NCBI GenBank assembly: GCA_032433765.1
Contig: JAVIAB010000102.1
Coordinates: 7,813,507 to 7,877,506, forward strand
DNA: 64,000 bases
From: Megaustenia siamemsis
Taxonomy: Eukaryota; Mollusca; Gastropoda; Stylommatophora; Ariophantidae
Direction: 5' to 3'
The translations under genes and the position numbers were made by a program. Below are positions 1 to 10,964 of this stretch, in pieces (position 1 is the stretch's first letter; each line of letters opens with the position of its first letter). Under the pieces are notes generated by a model that saw only the letters and a list, made by a program, of their open reading frames with translations, ran no database searches and had not been told where the DNA came from.

Positions 1-75
1 ATAACTTAGGTGGCCAGGAAATGCTGAAACTACTCAGTACATATGACTTTTATGTATCCCAAACAGTTGATTTAT

Positions 76-440
76 TTTGCTCAAAGTGTGCTTAATAGTT
101 CATTTTTCATTTTTCGCTTATTCAAAACTTTGCTGTTTCTCTTCTTTTCCTTCCCCCCATTTCTCTCAATTTTTTTAATTATTTGTTTTGCTTAAATTAT
201 GCTTAATAGTTCATTTTTCGCTTATTCAAAACTTTGCTGTTTCTCTTCTTTTCCTTCCCCCATTTCTCTCAATTTTTTTAATTATTTGTTTTGCTTAAAT
301 ATGCTTAATAGTTCATTTTTCGCTTATTCAAAACTTTGCTGTTTCTCTTCTTTTCCTTCCTCCCATTGCTCACAATTTTAAAAATTATTTGTTTTGCTCA
401 AAGTGTGCATAATAGTTCATTTTTCATTTTTAGCTGCTTC
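76..440. repeat. Tandem repeat, ~102-110 bp unit, about 3.3 copies
   Basis: The block around CTTAATAGTTCATTTTTC recurs at about 88, 199, 301 and (partial) 408, so the period is 102-110 bp. T-rich. The open frame at 199-381 is only this repeat read through. Confidence 0.85.
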
Positions 441-775
441 ATGATATCATTGTTCAGTTTTCTTCTCAGTCCACTCATTTCTTCCAATTCTTCTGTAAAA
501 TCCATAATTTAAGTGTTTCAATGTCCTTTTCCAATATCTTCTTTAATGTCCATGTTTCTGCTCCATACAAAAATGGTTATCAGACAGAACACATTACTGT
601 TCCAAGTTGAACTTGGACAGCATTTGTTTATAAGAACATGTTTCATGCTTTTTGCCATTCCTGATCTCCTCTTTATTTCCTCCTTCCATTCATTCAACAT
701 TATTTAATCTCCCTATGGAGCACAGGTCTTCAACAAACACTTTCCAAGCCTTCCTATTTGGTGCCATTGTTCCAT
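430..775 (-). mobile_element. LINE remnants (RT C-terminal tail, then LINE C 3' end)
   Basis: On the minus strand, 430-600 reads FLYGAETWTL followed by a degraded tail, typical of the region C-terminal to the reverse transcriptase in many non-LTR retrotransposons. Positions 712-775 match the LINE C 3' end (tail of the type GTTTGTTGAAGACCT), seen many times in this window. Both pieces carry stops and frameshifts. Confidence 0.65.
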
Positions 776-811
776 GTCCTACCAATCTTTGTTTCCACCT
801 GTTTTCTCCTA

Positions 812-1669
812 TAGTTCGTTCAGAAATTCGTGCCCACAGAGTTGATCAATTATCTCGGAAACTGTTTGATGAATTTCTGTAATTCTTTTTTGTGAAATCT
901 TATTTTTTCACCGACCTTCAGTCTGATTGTTTGCCCTACTGTCTTGGATTTAGGAACAATTTTTGCTTATTTGAGGTATATAAAAGTATGATTTTCTTGC
1001 TTGTCCTAAATTTTAAGATTTTACAATACCCACATTTGTTGTAATCAACTCACCAATTAAAAGGCAAATTTCACGTGCACACCACACAATCTTAGCATCG
1101 TTTCACACTCTTAACTTGTAAGACACGTGTGCCACTCCGAGGTAATTTTTTGGTAATTTCACTTCCCGTTTCTTGTTAAATTGGTCCAGAGGCGTATTTT
1201 GACAAAATATTTACTATTAATGAATATTCCTGTATGTGTGATCATTTGTAAGCTGTTGTGAAGTGACTACTTGATTTTTAAAACCATGAAGAGTTTAAAG
1301 TGTAAATTCATCACTATGCAAAAGGTAACTGTGTTATCTATAGTACATGCACTTTTGCAAGGAATCTAAAAGGGGTTGGTTATATTACTATTCAATGTAA
1401 TATGGGTACGCCTTTGGCTTGCATTGTTAGAAAATTAACATAATTTACAGTAAAATCTAATGTTTAGAGCACATGGTTTGATATTTTCCTAAAATTATAT
1501 AACAAAAAACGATTTTTGTGCAAAATTCAGACTACCTTTGTACTTAAATGTTATAAAATCTGAAGGTCGGTGAAAAAATAAGATTTCATGAAAAAGAATT
1601 ACAGAAATTCATCAAACAGTTTCTGAAATAATTGATCAACTCTGTGGGCATGAATTTGTGAATGAACTA
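812..1669. mobile_element. Non-autonomous DNA transposon with ~115-bp terminal inverted repeats
   Basis: Positions 812-925 and the reverse complement of 1560-1669 match over ~115 bp with few differences. Both ends start TAGTTC and both are flanked by a TA dinucleotide (810-811 and 1670-1671), as expected of Tc1/mariner-type target duplication. The 630-bp interior has no coding potential, so this is a MITE-like element. The superfamily is inferred only from the TA flank. Confidence 0.75.
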
Positions 1670-1893
1670 TAGTACAGTGATGTCCAACCTTTTGTTACCT
1701 GAGGGCCAAGCTCAGTGACCTGCAAGGAGTCGTGGGGCTTCATATATATATATTCATATATATGTGTGTACAGATAAAGATGAGATATTCATATTGGTAG
1801 TTAATAACAAAAGTTTGCAAGCAGATAAATGATTTATCAGTTTTTTTAAAAAATTGTGAACATCAAGGAGTTGACTCTCTGTACTCCTAAACT

Positions 1894-2150
1894 GGGAGCC
1901 GCGTTAGCTCAGTGGTTAGTGAACTGGACTACAAAGGACAAGAGTTCGGGTTCGATCCTGATCAACGGCTTCCAAGTACATCCAGCCTTCTTAAATGGGT
2001 ACCAGATTTTTTTGGGGTGGGGGAAAGTAAAGCAGCACGGGTGTAATGCTGACCACATTACCCCAAAAATCATGTGCCGAAGGTCTGTAAAAATGAAGGT
2101 CACTAATACCATATTCTCTATACACCACTTGGCGTGATGGGGCTCTTTAC
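1894..2150 (+). mobile_element. tRNA-derived SINE (family 1)
   Basis: The head GGGAGCCGCGTTAGCTCAGT holds an RNA polymerase III A box (TAGCTCAGTGGTTAG) and a B box (GGTTCGATCC). A body conserved in at least seven copies in the window follows (TAATGCTGACCACATTACCC), with a TTTACTT-type end. An imperfect ~15-bp target duplication (CTGTAYTCCTAAAYT) flanks it. It is not a functional tRNA gene because the acceptor half is not completed. Confidence 0.85.
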
Positions 2151-2159
2151 TTCACTGTA

Positions 2160-2995
2160 TTCCTAAATTCCTTCAGCTTTGAACTTAAAAACTGCCAGTG
2201 AACTGTCAAACTAAAACTAACAAAAATCCACTGGCTCCAACTCATTTTTTTTAAAGGTTATAACTCAAAATTAAGAGTTTGAAGCCTAATTTAATGAAGC
2301 CATTTAACAACTTTAATTAAATTTGCTTTTGTAGATTTTTTTCAGGTACTACCCAGTGATGGATAAAACCTGATTGTGATCAGTCTTATTGATCAATCTT
2401 ATCTACACCTTTCGATAGCCCTTCCCAGTAATTATAGCTTTGTTCCAGCATCTAATAGTTTGTCGATCAACTCAATTTTAATTGTCTTTGGAGTCGCTAA
2501 GATTAAACTGTCACTGCAGCCGGTAGATGAAATTTCTTACACTTGCATGCGCTTGGAACACCTGTCAACTGGAGCAGTTGCAAGGGGAATTTACCACCTA
2601 GGGCCAGGTATACTGTCCCATCTGCCACACCACACATTCACGTCCTCTCGAGATTGACATTGCTGGTTGAATCTACGGAAAGATTCTCCTTGTGAAGTCA
2701 CAGTAAAAGCCACTGGAATGTCTGGTCTAGTTGAAAGTATTATCACCTATTACATTTTATGAAGTAGGGGCTACATTGTTACGCTAATACAGAGAGCTCT
2801 GTACCATGGGAACTATAGAACCTGCAGACAAAAATGGACTTAATTATTTTCCCAACTCCACAATTTTAAAATTAATGATGGTATCGGTTTATTTTATTAT
2901 TCCATCTCCAATTGAAAACCGTCAAAGTGGTCCGCAGGCCACTAAAATGGGTCTTACGGGCTGTAAGTTGCACCATGCTGCCCTAGTATATTTTT
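2160..2995. other. Gene-poor stretch, no assignable feature
   Basis: No coding signal. The edges near 1675 (GTGATGTCCAACC) and 2930-2990 (GGTCCGCAGGCCAC) resemble hAT-type ends, which would make 1675-2990 a degraded hAT-like element holding the SINE, but the match is too weak to call. A C homopolymer lies at about 3010-3030. Confidence 0.3.
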
Positions 2996-3062
2996 ACTTT
3001 GTCTTTCTCCCCCCCCCCCCCCCCCCCCCCAAATCCATTGAAAGCAATAAAATAACATTTTC

Positions 3063-3325
3063 CATTCTATCTATCTATCTATTGACTTTTCAAGCAGTAG
3101 CCGCCCATAGGGCATAGACCCAGATAATCTTTCTCTTATCTAATTTTTTTTTTTCCCCGCAGTTTTCAATCCTTGTAAAGATCTTTTATCAAATCTCGCC
3201 ATTTGTCTCTGTTCTGTGCAAGCAACTCTATCTCATAAAAGAGATAATGAGAGAGCTAATTCCTGTTGCTCTTGCCTCTCTGATCAATGTTCATCTCGGC
3301 ATCTTTCTGGGTCGGCCTATTTTTT
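3063..3325 (-). mobile_element. LINE D 3' fragment
   Basis: It starts with (CTAT)n, the reverse complement of the LINE D (GATA)n end, then the reverse complement of GCCGGCTACGGCTC. The minus strand decodes a degraded copy of the block ELLAQNRDKW seen intact at 18.5 kb. Confidence 0.75.
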
Positions 3326-3449
3326 CATTTTCCATTACTTGATATTAAATTTCCAAAATAATGGTTTTTTAAGGTTTTTTAAAATTTTCTTTGCTTATTT
3401 TGATGTTGACTTGCAAATTTATGTTTTGTTTATTAATTTTAATTATATT

Positions 3450-3935
3450 TTTGTCATCATCATCATGTGTCATACCAATTGGCGTAGGTGATCATGTTCT
3501 TCCACAATTCTCTATGCACGTTGCATCATCTGTTGTTGTACTGTTTACCACACCATGGCACCAAGCGATCTGATATCTTTTCTCTTCGTAGTGCACGATC
3601 TCTTTTTCCCTGTATTTTGCCAGTTGTAACCAAATATTCCAATTTGTCCACTTCTCATGATGTGCCTGAAAAATGTTGATTGTTTCTTTCTGATGTGTTT
3701 TTAGAAGCTCCCTTTTTATGTTGGCCTCTTTCAGAAGTTCCTTGTTTGCCTTTTTAGCAGCCCAGGGAACTTTCAACATTCTTCTGAGAAATCCCATCTA
3801 TGTGGCCTCTAATCGTCTTTTCCTTTGTTTGTCTACTGTCCATGATTTGCTTCCATGGGTTAGAATTGGCTCAATATAACACTTATGGGCTCTCTTTCTC
3901 ATTTCTTTTGACATAGAGACTATTATTTATTATTG
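3450..3935 (-). mobile_element. LINE B 3' fragment
   Basis: The minus strand reads MGFLRRMLKVPWAAKK, the C-terminal tail of LINE B, and continues to a catalogue of LINE B 3' bases ending in ATGATGATG (here ATCATCATC on the plus strand at ~3458). It is 5' truncated and frameshifted. Confidence 0.75.
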
Positions 3936-4132
3936 TAGTCTTAGTCAGTTTAGTTACTTTAAGCCTGTAATCTCAGCTATTGATTGAACTATTGTTAGTA
4001 TTAATGAGTTGTTCATTATTGATTGACATTTCATTCTGTAACTGCCATTGTAATATATGGGGCATCTTTTGTTATACAACAAATGGTAATTTAGTTGTTC
4101 TTTTTCAAGTATTGTCCTTTATTTCAGTTGAT

Positions 4133-4290
4133 TACTTTTACACCTGCCATTATAATTTAATTCTTAGATAAGTTTTACACCTGCCATTATAATTTAATTG
4201 TTAGATCAGTTTTACACCTGCCATTATAATTTAATTATTAGATCAATTTTACACCTGCCATTATAATTTAATTATTATACTAGTTTTACA
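4133..4290. repeat. 37-bp tandem repeat, about 4 copies
   Basis: CACCTGCCATTATAATTTAA begins at 4141, 4178, 4215 and 4252, an exact 37-bp period, with a decayed copy after it. Confidence 0.9.
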
Positions 4291-4544
4291 AGTGGTGTTA
4301 TTCTATTTTTAGATCACTTATACAAATGCTTCTGTTAGTTATTTATTAGACTAACTACTGCCACTGCCACTCAGCTGAAAAAAGGGTATCTGACTCAGCA
4401 AGTAGAAGAAGATTAAAAAACAGCGAGGAAGAGTAGTTTTGTAGTAGTTTATAGTACAAGTAGTTCCACTACTTTTTTATTATTATAGAAATACTACAAC
4501 TTTATTTATTATTATAGAGATACTACTACTTTATTTATTATTAT

Positions 4545-5335
4545 AGAAATAAAAGGCAGAATAGCTCAGGCCAAAATAGCATTTCAGAAATTAAAAACGT
4601 CTCATCCAACAAATTTATGTCAATAGAAGTGAAAAAGGGAGTTGATCGGTGCTATTTAGAGAGAATTCTGACCTATAGAAGTGAATCATGGACAGTAGAC
4701 AAACAAATGAAAAGAAATTTAGAGATGGGATTTCTGAGAAAAATGTTGAATATTGTTCCCTGGACAGCTAGGGAGCCTTGATAGCTCAGTGGTTAGTGAA
4801 CTGGACTACAAAGGACAAGGGGTAGGGTTCGATCCCAACCGACGGCTCTGGGTTCACCCAGCCTTAAAAATGGGTACCAGATTTATTTTCTGGGAAAGTA
4901 AAGCAGCATGGGCGTAATACCGACCACATTACCCCAAAAATCATGTGCTGAAGGTCTGTAAAATATAGGGTCACTATCACCACATTTCCCTGTACACCAC
5001 TTGGCGTGACGGGGGTACTTTACTTACTTACCTGGACAGCTAAAAAGACCAATGAGGAAATTCAAAGAGGCCAACACAAAAAGGGCTCCTAGAAAACATT
5101 AGAAAGAAACTATCAACATTTTTCGGGCACGTCATGAGAAAGGAAAGTTGGAATACGTAGTTACAACTTGCAAAGTGCAGGGAGGGAGGGGTCGCAGACA
5201 ACAAAGAGAGAGGATGCTGGATGGTTTGCTGTCATGGCATGGAAGGTGGTCGACGACAGAATTGATATGATGCACTGTGGATAGAAGATTGTGCAAGAAC
5301 ATGATCGCCTGTGCCAACCAGTATGGTACATAATG
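4545..5335 (+). mobile_element. LINE B fragment, interrupted by a SINE
   Basis: Degraded LINE B: an IAQAKIAFQK-like block, LTYRSESWTV, then WTAKKTNEE after the SINE, and a 3' end near 5330. Joining across 4771-5030 restores continuity, so the SINE came later. Confidence 0.75.
4771..5030 (+). mobile_element. tRNA-derived SINE (family 1), 260 bp, perfect 12-bp target duplication
   Basis: A and B boxes as in the family 1 head. The target duplication CCTGGACAGCTA is at 4759-4770 and 5031-5042. The end is (TTAC)n. This copy defines the element's limits: 260 bp from GGGAGCC to TTACTTA. It sits inside LINE B, between codons of the WTAKK block. Confidence 0.95.
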
Positions 5336-5650
5336 ATTTATTTATTTATGAAATTAGCTATTTATGAAATAAGCCCTGTTAATAAATGATTAGATTAGTT
5401 TCAGGTCTGCTATTATTTCATTCATTTTTCATGTCATTTTTTAATGATTACACATTTGTAGCATCTTGTATTAACATTTTAATTCACTTCACAACATACG
5501 TTACATAATTCAGTGTTTTAGTCAGCATTCATCTAACACAATAACCAAAAACAGCCAAGATGTTATTGTTAATTAAATAATGCTATAGGGTTGTGTTTTG
5601 TTTTCTATGCCGAGCAGATTGCTCTTTGACACTGGTTGATCTGGTGGATT
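5336..5650. other. No recognised feature
   Basis: AT-rich sequence with a short direct repeat (TTATTTATGAAAT-like) near 5340-5370. No coding or repeat-family match seen. Confidence 0.4.
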
Positions 5651-5654
5651 GTAG

Positions 5655-5835
5655 TGGCTTTACTTAATTCCCAGTTTGCTTTCCTCTAGAATCCCAGTTT
5701 CTGTTCCTCTATTCCCAGTTTGCTTTCCTCTAAAATCCCAGTTTCTTTTCCTCTAAAATCCCAGTTTGCTTTCCTCTAAAATCCAAATTTGCTTTCCTCT
5801 AAAATCCCAGTTTGCTTTCCTAAAATCGCAGTTTC
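5655..5835. repeat. ~24-bp tandem repeat, about 7 copies
   Basis: Units of CCCAGTTTGCTTTCCTCTAA with small length changes. Variants alternate TTTGC and TTTCT. Confidence 0.85.
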
Positions 5836-5944
5836 TGATGAAGATTAAGGTGTCTTTCCTTGTGTGTCAGGTCATGTACAGTTTGCAGGTCCAATCTATA
5901 AAGGAAAACCATACCCTCGCTTTTATATCCAGTTATTTACTCCA

Positions 5945-6105
5945 AGGTTGTTACACAACAGGTCCATTTTTGCAATCCCCAAGGGAAAAGACAAAGAGGA
6001 AGACGATCTTAAAAGAATGGCAAGAAATAGAACGACTTGGAAAGTGTTTGTTGAAGATCTATGCTCCACAGGGAGCTGAAAAGTAGAAGAGAGAAGAAGA
6101 GTTAC
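5945..6105 (+). mobile_element. LINE C 3' end
   Basis: Carries the TTACACAACAGGTCC block, KRMARNRTTWKV in one frame, and GAAGATCTATGCTCCACAGG, all found in the longer LINE C copies at 13.5-14.3 and 59.1-59.7 kb. It ends in an AGAAGAAGAG tail. Confidence 0.85.
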
Positions 6106-6110
6106 TCCAA

Positions 6111-6412
6111 GGAGTCTCAATGGCTGAGTGGTTGAAGTGCTCTTTCCGGATCAGAAGGTTCCGGATTCAAATCCCAGAAGTGGCCGATTTATTTCTTAAG
6201 AAAAATTGTTTGGGACAGACAAGGCTCTGAGGTTCGCCCAGCCTCTGAAAATGGGTGTCAGAGATTTTTTGGGGAAGGAAATGTGACTTGATGTGATACT
6301 GACCACATCGCCCAAAAATGTGCCATGGTCATGGATAAAATATGGTTACTAAAACCGTATTCCCCATATGGGAAGGCAGAGGAGGGAACTTTTACTTTAT
6401 TTATTACTTCTA
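6111..6412 (+). mobile_element. tRNA-derived SINE (family 2, different head, same body)
   Basis: The head has a long-variable-arm type look (A box TGGCTGAGTGGTTGAAG, B box GGATTCAAATCCC), unlike the family 1 head. The body from ~6265 on (GATACTGACCACATCGCCC, then GGTTACTAAAACCGTATTCC) is clearly the family 1 body. It ends right at the start of the 30-bp minisatellite. Confidence 0.8.
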
Positions 6413-7405
6413 AGGAGTTCTGTTTTTATACCCTCACACTTAAGGTCCTCTGTTTTATTACTCTCACACTTAAGGTCCTCTGTTTTTATACCCTCACACT
6501 TAAGGTCCTCTGTTTTATTACCCTCACACTTAAGGTCCTCTGTTTTATTACCCTCAGACTTAAGGTCCTCTGTTTTATTACTCTCACACTTAAGGTCCTC
6601 TGTTTTATTACTCTTACACTTAAGGTCCTCTGTTTTATTACTCTCACACTTAAGGTCCTCTGTTTTATTACTCTCACACTTAAGGTCCTCTGTTTTATTA
6701 CTCTCACACTTAAGGTCCTCTGTTTTTATACCCTCACACTTAAGGTCCTCTGTTTTTATACCCTCACACTTAAGGTCCTCTGTTTTTATACCCTCACACT
6801 TAAGGTCCTCTGTTTTTATACCCTCAGACTTAAGGTCCTCTGTTTTTATACCCTCAGACTTAAGGTCCTCTGTTTTATTACTCTCACACTTAAGGTCCTC
6901 TGTTTTATTTACTCTCACACTTAAGGTCCTCTCTTTTTATACCCTTACACTTAAGGTCCTCTATTTTATACTCTTACACTTAAGGTCCTCTATTTTTATA
7001 CTCTTACACTTAAGGTCCTCTATTTTTATACTCTCACACTTAAGGTCCTCTATTTTTATACTCTTACACTTAAGGTCCTCTATTTTTATACTCTCACACT
7101 TAAGGTCCTCTATTCTTATACCCTTACACTTAAGGTCCTCTATTTTTATACTCTTACACTTAAGGTCCTCTATTTTTATACCCTTACACTTAAGGTCCCC
7201 TATTTTTATACTCTCACACTTAAGGTCCTCTATTTTTATACCCTTACACTTAAGGTCCTCTATTTTTATACTCTCACACTTAAGGTCCTCTATTCTTATA
7301 CCTTTACACTTAACGTCCCCTATTTTTATACCCTTACACTTAAGGTCCCCTATTTTTATACCCTTACACTTAAGGTCCTCTATTTTTATACCCTCACACA
7401 CCATT
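6413..7405. repeat. 30-bp minisatellite, about 33 copies in two variant blocks
   Basis: The unit is built on CACTTAAGGTCCTCTGTTTT plus ATTACCCTCA. From 6413 to ~6950 the unit has CTG at the CTG/CTA position; from ~6955 to 7405 it has CTA. The unit length is divisible by 3 and has no stop in several frames on both strands, which yields long open frames (10-residue repeats LRSSVLLLSH on plus, NKTEDLKCES on minus). I treat those as artefacts. Confidence 0.97.
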
Positions 7406-7454
7406 TTTTTAAATTTTTATACTTTGTGTAAACACAATTCAAACAAGACAAATT

Positions 7455-7690
7455 AGATTTTAGGGGCACGTTAAAAGATACAGCAGCCTACTGAAAGTAA
7501 TCTTGGAAGGGAAAATACAAGGTAAAAGAGGCAGAGACAGACCAAGACTAACATGGACGAGTAACATCGAAAGATGTGCAAATCAGCCTATGACAACCTG
7601 AACCATCAAAGCAAGAGACAGAGTAGAATAGCGCTCCATGGTAGGTAACCTTCAATGTGGAGACCACACTCAATGATGATGATGATATTT
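7455..7690 (+). mobile_element. LINE A 3' fragment
   Basis: GGCACGTTAAAAGATACAGC to the GATGATGATGAT end. It decodes GKIQGKRGRDRPRLTWTSNI, as in the longer LINE A copies at 27.6, 36.3 and 39.6 kb. It is strongly 5' truncated. Confidence 0.85.
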
Positions 7691-8081
7691 TGTGACTGTA
7701 AATTTTCAGGTTTAATCTCCTAACACCTTTCACGGTTGTTTTAGTTTCTGCTTTTTGTTTTAATATGTTGTTACACTTATAATTTTTATACTTCCTGACT
7801 CTTATCTCCTCTATTTTACATTGCCTTGACTCCCCTTGTATCTGTCTATGACAATAAAGCAAGCTCAAAATATATCAAAAACCAAGTGAACTTACAAACT
7901 CTACAATTCCAGCTCATGTAGCTGATCAGTCCAGCTTACAACTCCGGAACTAAACATTGCAGAATCTGGCTTAAAGTCATTTCTGGCTAAGACCCTAGTT
8001 TCATAGTCCTATGGGCGATCAGTGTGACCAAAAATTCCATTACTGTAAATTCAGTATCATGCCTTTACTAAGAAATTAACC
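7691..8081. other. No recognised feature
   Basis: No coding signal, tandem array or family match seen. Confidence 0.4.
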
Positions 8082-8385
8082 ACCAGGCCATTGCAAATAA
8101 ATTCACCATTAGGCTATTGCAAAGAAATTCACCATCAGGCCATTGCAAAGAAATTCACCATTAGGCTATTGCAAAGCAATTCACCATCAGGCTATTGCAA
8201 AGAAATTCACCACTAGGCTATTGCAAAGTAATTCACCACTAGGCTATTGCAAAGTAATTCACCTTCAGGCCATTGCAAAGAAATTCACCACTAGGCCATT
8301 GCAAAGAAATTTACCATTAGGCTATTGCAAATAAATTCACTATCAGACCATTGCAAAGAAATCCACCATCAGACTATTTCAAAGT
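8082..8385. repeat. 26-bp tandem repeat, about 11 copies
   Basis: Units of AAAGAAATTCACCATCAGGC plus CATTGC, with CATCAGG/ACTAGG/ATTAGG variants and an AAATAAATTC variant. The open frame at 8143-8334 is the repeat. Confidence 0.92.
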
Positions 8386-8661
8386 GATGGGCCATCGCTC
8401 GCCTACATCATCAAATGAATGTCCAAGAGGGACAGACCCTCCTGAGCACATTCTTCATTACTATCCCTTTCTACTGCAACGTATAATTTTGTTTGAATAC
8501 CACCATATATTTTTTCCCCACAATCCTTACGAATAATTTATTTCAGGACATATATCCTCATGATGTGTTTATATAACAACCAGATAGTTAATCGGTTATA
8601 AGAATGCAATGAATGAGATCTGTTCTGGACACATTAATCACCACATGTTATTTTATATTAG

Positions 8662-8876
8662 GATCATCATCATTGCACACTGAAATATCCCATAGGTGCT
8701 TCAACTTTCCCCCAGAAAAATTCAGAATATCTGAGCAGGACCTTGACCTACATGCACAAATTCTGTTTCACGGCCTGACAGTAATCATCATGTTGCTTAT
8801 TAATTGTTTTGTTGGTGCCTTCATTATTGTAACTGTTGCTAACGAACCCAAGTTTATTTGTGTTTTGAGGAATTAA
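8662..8876 (+). CDS. Possible terminal exon with a transmembrane segment (unproven)
   Basis: I do not recognise the product. A frame runs from a possible acceptor (TTATATTAG, ends at 8661; two bases then TCA at 8664) to a TAA ending at 8876. It encodes about 70 residues: a mildly acidic stretch (PPEKFRISEQDLDLHAQ), then a ~22-residue hydrophobic segment (GLTVIIMLLINCFVGAFIIV) and a short tail ending KFICVLRN. It is not similar to any repeat family in the window, is not low complexity, and no upstream exon is visible. It may be chance. A transcript would decide. Confidence 0.25.
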
Positions 8877-9094
8877 GACAAATTACTGCCATAACGTGGT
8901 TGTAAATATTGTATAATTTTTATTAGAACTTTGAAGACTTTTGAATGTTGTTGTAACTAATGTTTATGTACAATTGTAATCTTTATTGAAGTCACAGCTT
9001 TAACAAAATCGAGAACTGATGTCTTCCGGCACAAGTGGGTGGCTTGTTGAAGCCTCAAACTGTTACAAATTTGTGTGGATGTAGTTGCTACGGT

Positions 9095-10030
9095 TTGTAG
9101 TAATGAGAGTCTTGAGAGTGTCTGTGTTGAAGATGATAGACTTTCTCTTGAGTGTGTCTGTGTTGAAGATGATAGACTTTCTCTTGAGTGTGTCTGTGTT
9201 GAAGATGATAGACTTTCTGTTGAGTGTGTGTGTGTGTGTGTGTATATGTTGAAGATGATAGACTTTCTCTTGAGTGTGTCTGTGTTGAAGATGATAGACT
9301 TTCTCTTGAGTGTGTCTGTGTTGAAGATGATAGACTTTCTCTCGAGAGTGTCTGTGTTGAAGATGATAGACTTTCTCTTGAGTGTGTCTGTGTTGAAGAT
9401 GATAGACTTTCTCTTGAGTGTGTCTGTGTTGAAGATGATAGACTTTCTCTCGAGAGTGTCTGTGTTGAAGATGATAGACTTTCTCTTGAGATTGTGTGTA
9501 TTGAAGATGATAGACTTTCTCTTGAGAGTGCCTGTGTTGAAGATGATAGACTTTCTCTTGAGATTGTCTGTGTTGAAGATGATAGACTTTCTCTTGAGTG
9601 TGTCTGTGTTGAAGATGATAGACTTTCTCTTGAGAGTGTGTCTGTGTTGAAGATGATAGACTTTCTCTTGAGTGTGTCTGTGTTGAAGATGATAGACTTT
9701 CTCTTGAGTGTGTGTATGTTGAAGATGATAGACTTTCTCTTGAGTGTGTGTGTGTGTATGTTGAAGATAATAGACTTTCTCTTGAGTGTGTGTGTGTGTG
9801 TGTATGTTGAAGATGATAGACTTTCTCTTGAGTGTGTGTGAGTATGTTGAAGATGATAGACTTTCTCTTGAGAGTGTCAGTGTTGAAGATGATAGACTTT
9901 CTCTTGAGAGTGTCAGTGTTGAAGATGATAGACTTTCTCTTGAGAGTGTCAGTGTTGAAGATGATATACTTTCTCTTGAGAGTGTCTGTGTTGAAGATGA
10001 TAGACTTTCTCTTGAGTGTGTGTTTTATAT
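9095..10030. repeat. 36-bp minisatellite, about 26 copies, with (GT)n expansions
   Basis: Unit TTGAAGATGATAGACTTTCT plus CTTGAGTGTGTCTGTG. The variable part is the TGTGTCTG section, which expands to (GT)n at ~9225-9240, 9745-9760 and 9785-9805. The period is divisible by 3, so frames stay open on both strands (a 338-codon frame on minus, 205 on plus). There is no start context or splice support. Confidence 0.97.
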
Positions 10031-10124
10031 TGAAAATGCTTTTCTTGTGGACTTGATGTTCCAACTGTTTGGAGGACATTGTTGAACAAATGGAATGAAA
10101 AAAATTAATGGGTGGGCTGGTGTG

Positions 10125-10645
10125 TGCACAGCCAGAGAGTTACTGTAAAGAACTATTATTGTTCACAGCCAGAGTTAATATATAGATCTATTATTGTTCA
10201 CAGAAAGTTACTATATAGAACTATTATTGTTCACAGCCAAAGTTACTATATAGAACTATTATTGTTCACAGCCAGAGCGTTACTATATAGAACTATTATT
10301 GTTCACTGCCGGAGAAATACTATAAAAAAAACTATTATTGTTCACAGAGAGTTACTATATAGAACTATTATTGTTCACAGCCAAAGTTACTATATAGAAC
10401 TATTATTGTTCACAGCCAAAGTTACTATATAGAACTATTATTGTTCACAGCCAGAGCGTTACTATATAGAACTATTATTGTTCACTGCCAGAGAAATACT
10501 ATAAAAAAAACTATTATTGTTCACAGAGAGTTACTATATAGAACTATTATTGTTCACAGCCAGAGAGTTACTATATAGAACTATTATTGTTCACTGCTAG
10601 AGAGTTACTATATAGAACTATTATTGTTCACAGCTAGAGAGTGGA
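10125..10645. repeat. 33-37-bp tandem repeat, about 14 copies
   Basis: Units share GAACTATTATTGTTCACAGC preceded by AGTTACTATATA. A larger block (with AAATACTATAAAAAAAACT) recurs at ~10313 and ~10493, so a higher-order ~180-bp unit is present. Confidence 0.93.
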
Positions 10646-10953
10646 ACGATCACTGTGTGCGCACTTCATCATCTGCTGAAAGTAACATAGTACTACCTAT
10701 GGGTTTGCCTGAAGTGCTGTATCATATGTCACTTCTAACAACAATGAACAATCTTTATTGATTTGTCTTCCCTGTGTTGATTTTGTGAAAAGTTATTTTT
10801 TGAATGCAATCTTTGTGTTTTTATTATTTTTGAATTGTCAATTGTTTCAGTTATTTTTTATAACTTTTTCTTCTTTTTCCATCAGTTAGCCTCAATGACT
10901 GGTGTTGAAACTAACCAATAATTTTGTTGTTGAAAATCAAACCATAACCATGT
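10646..10953. other. No recognised feature
   Basis: AT-rich unique sequence. No exon or repeat match seen. Confidence 0.35.
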
Positions 10954-10964
10954 TAGGTGGTCTA

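Noticed and set aside
1894..1970. tRNA gene
   Set aside because: The A and B boxes belong to a SINE head found in many copies, followed by the SINE body; no full cloverleaf with paired acceptor stem.
6368..7456. Long open frames (362 codons plus, 173 and 147 minus) over the 30-bp minisatellite
   Set aside because: They arise from a repeat unit divisible by 3 without stops; frames on both strands are open and unit differences show no coding bias.
9063..10085. 338-codon minus frame and 205-codon plus frame over the 36-bp array
   Set aside because: Same reason. GT expansions shift the frame and no upstream or downstream exon is visible.
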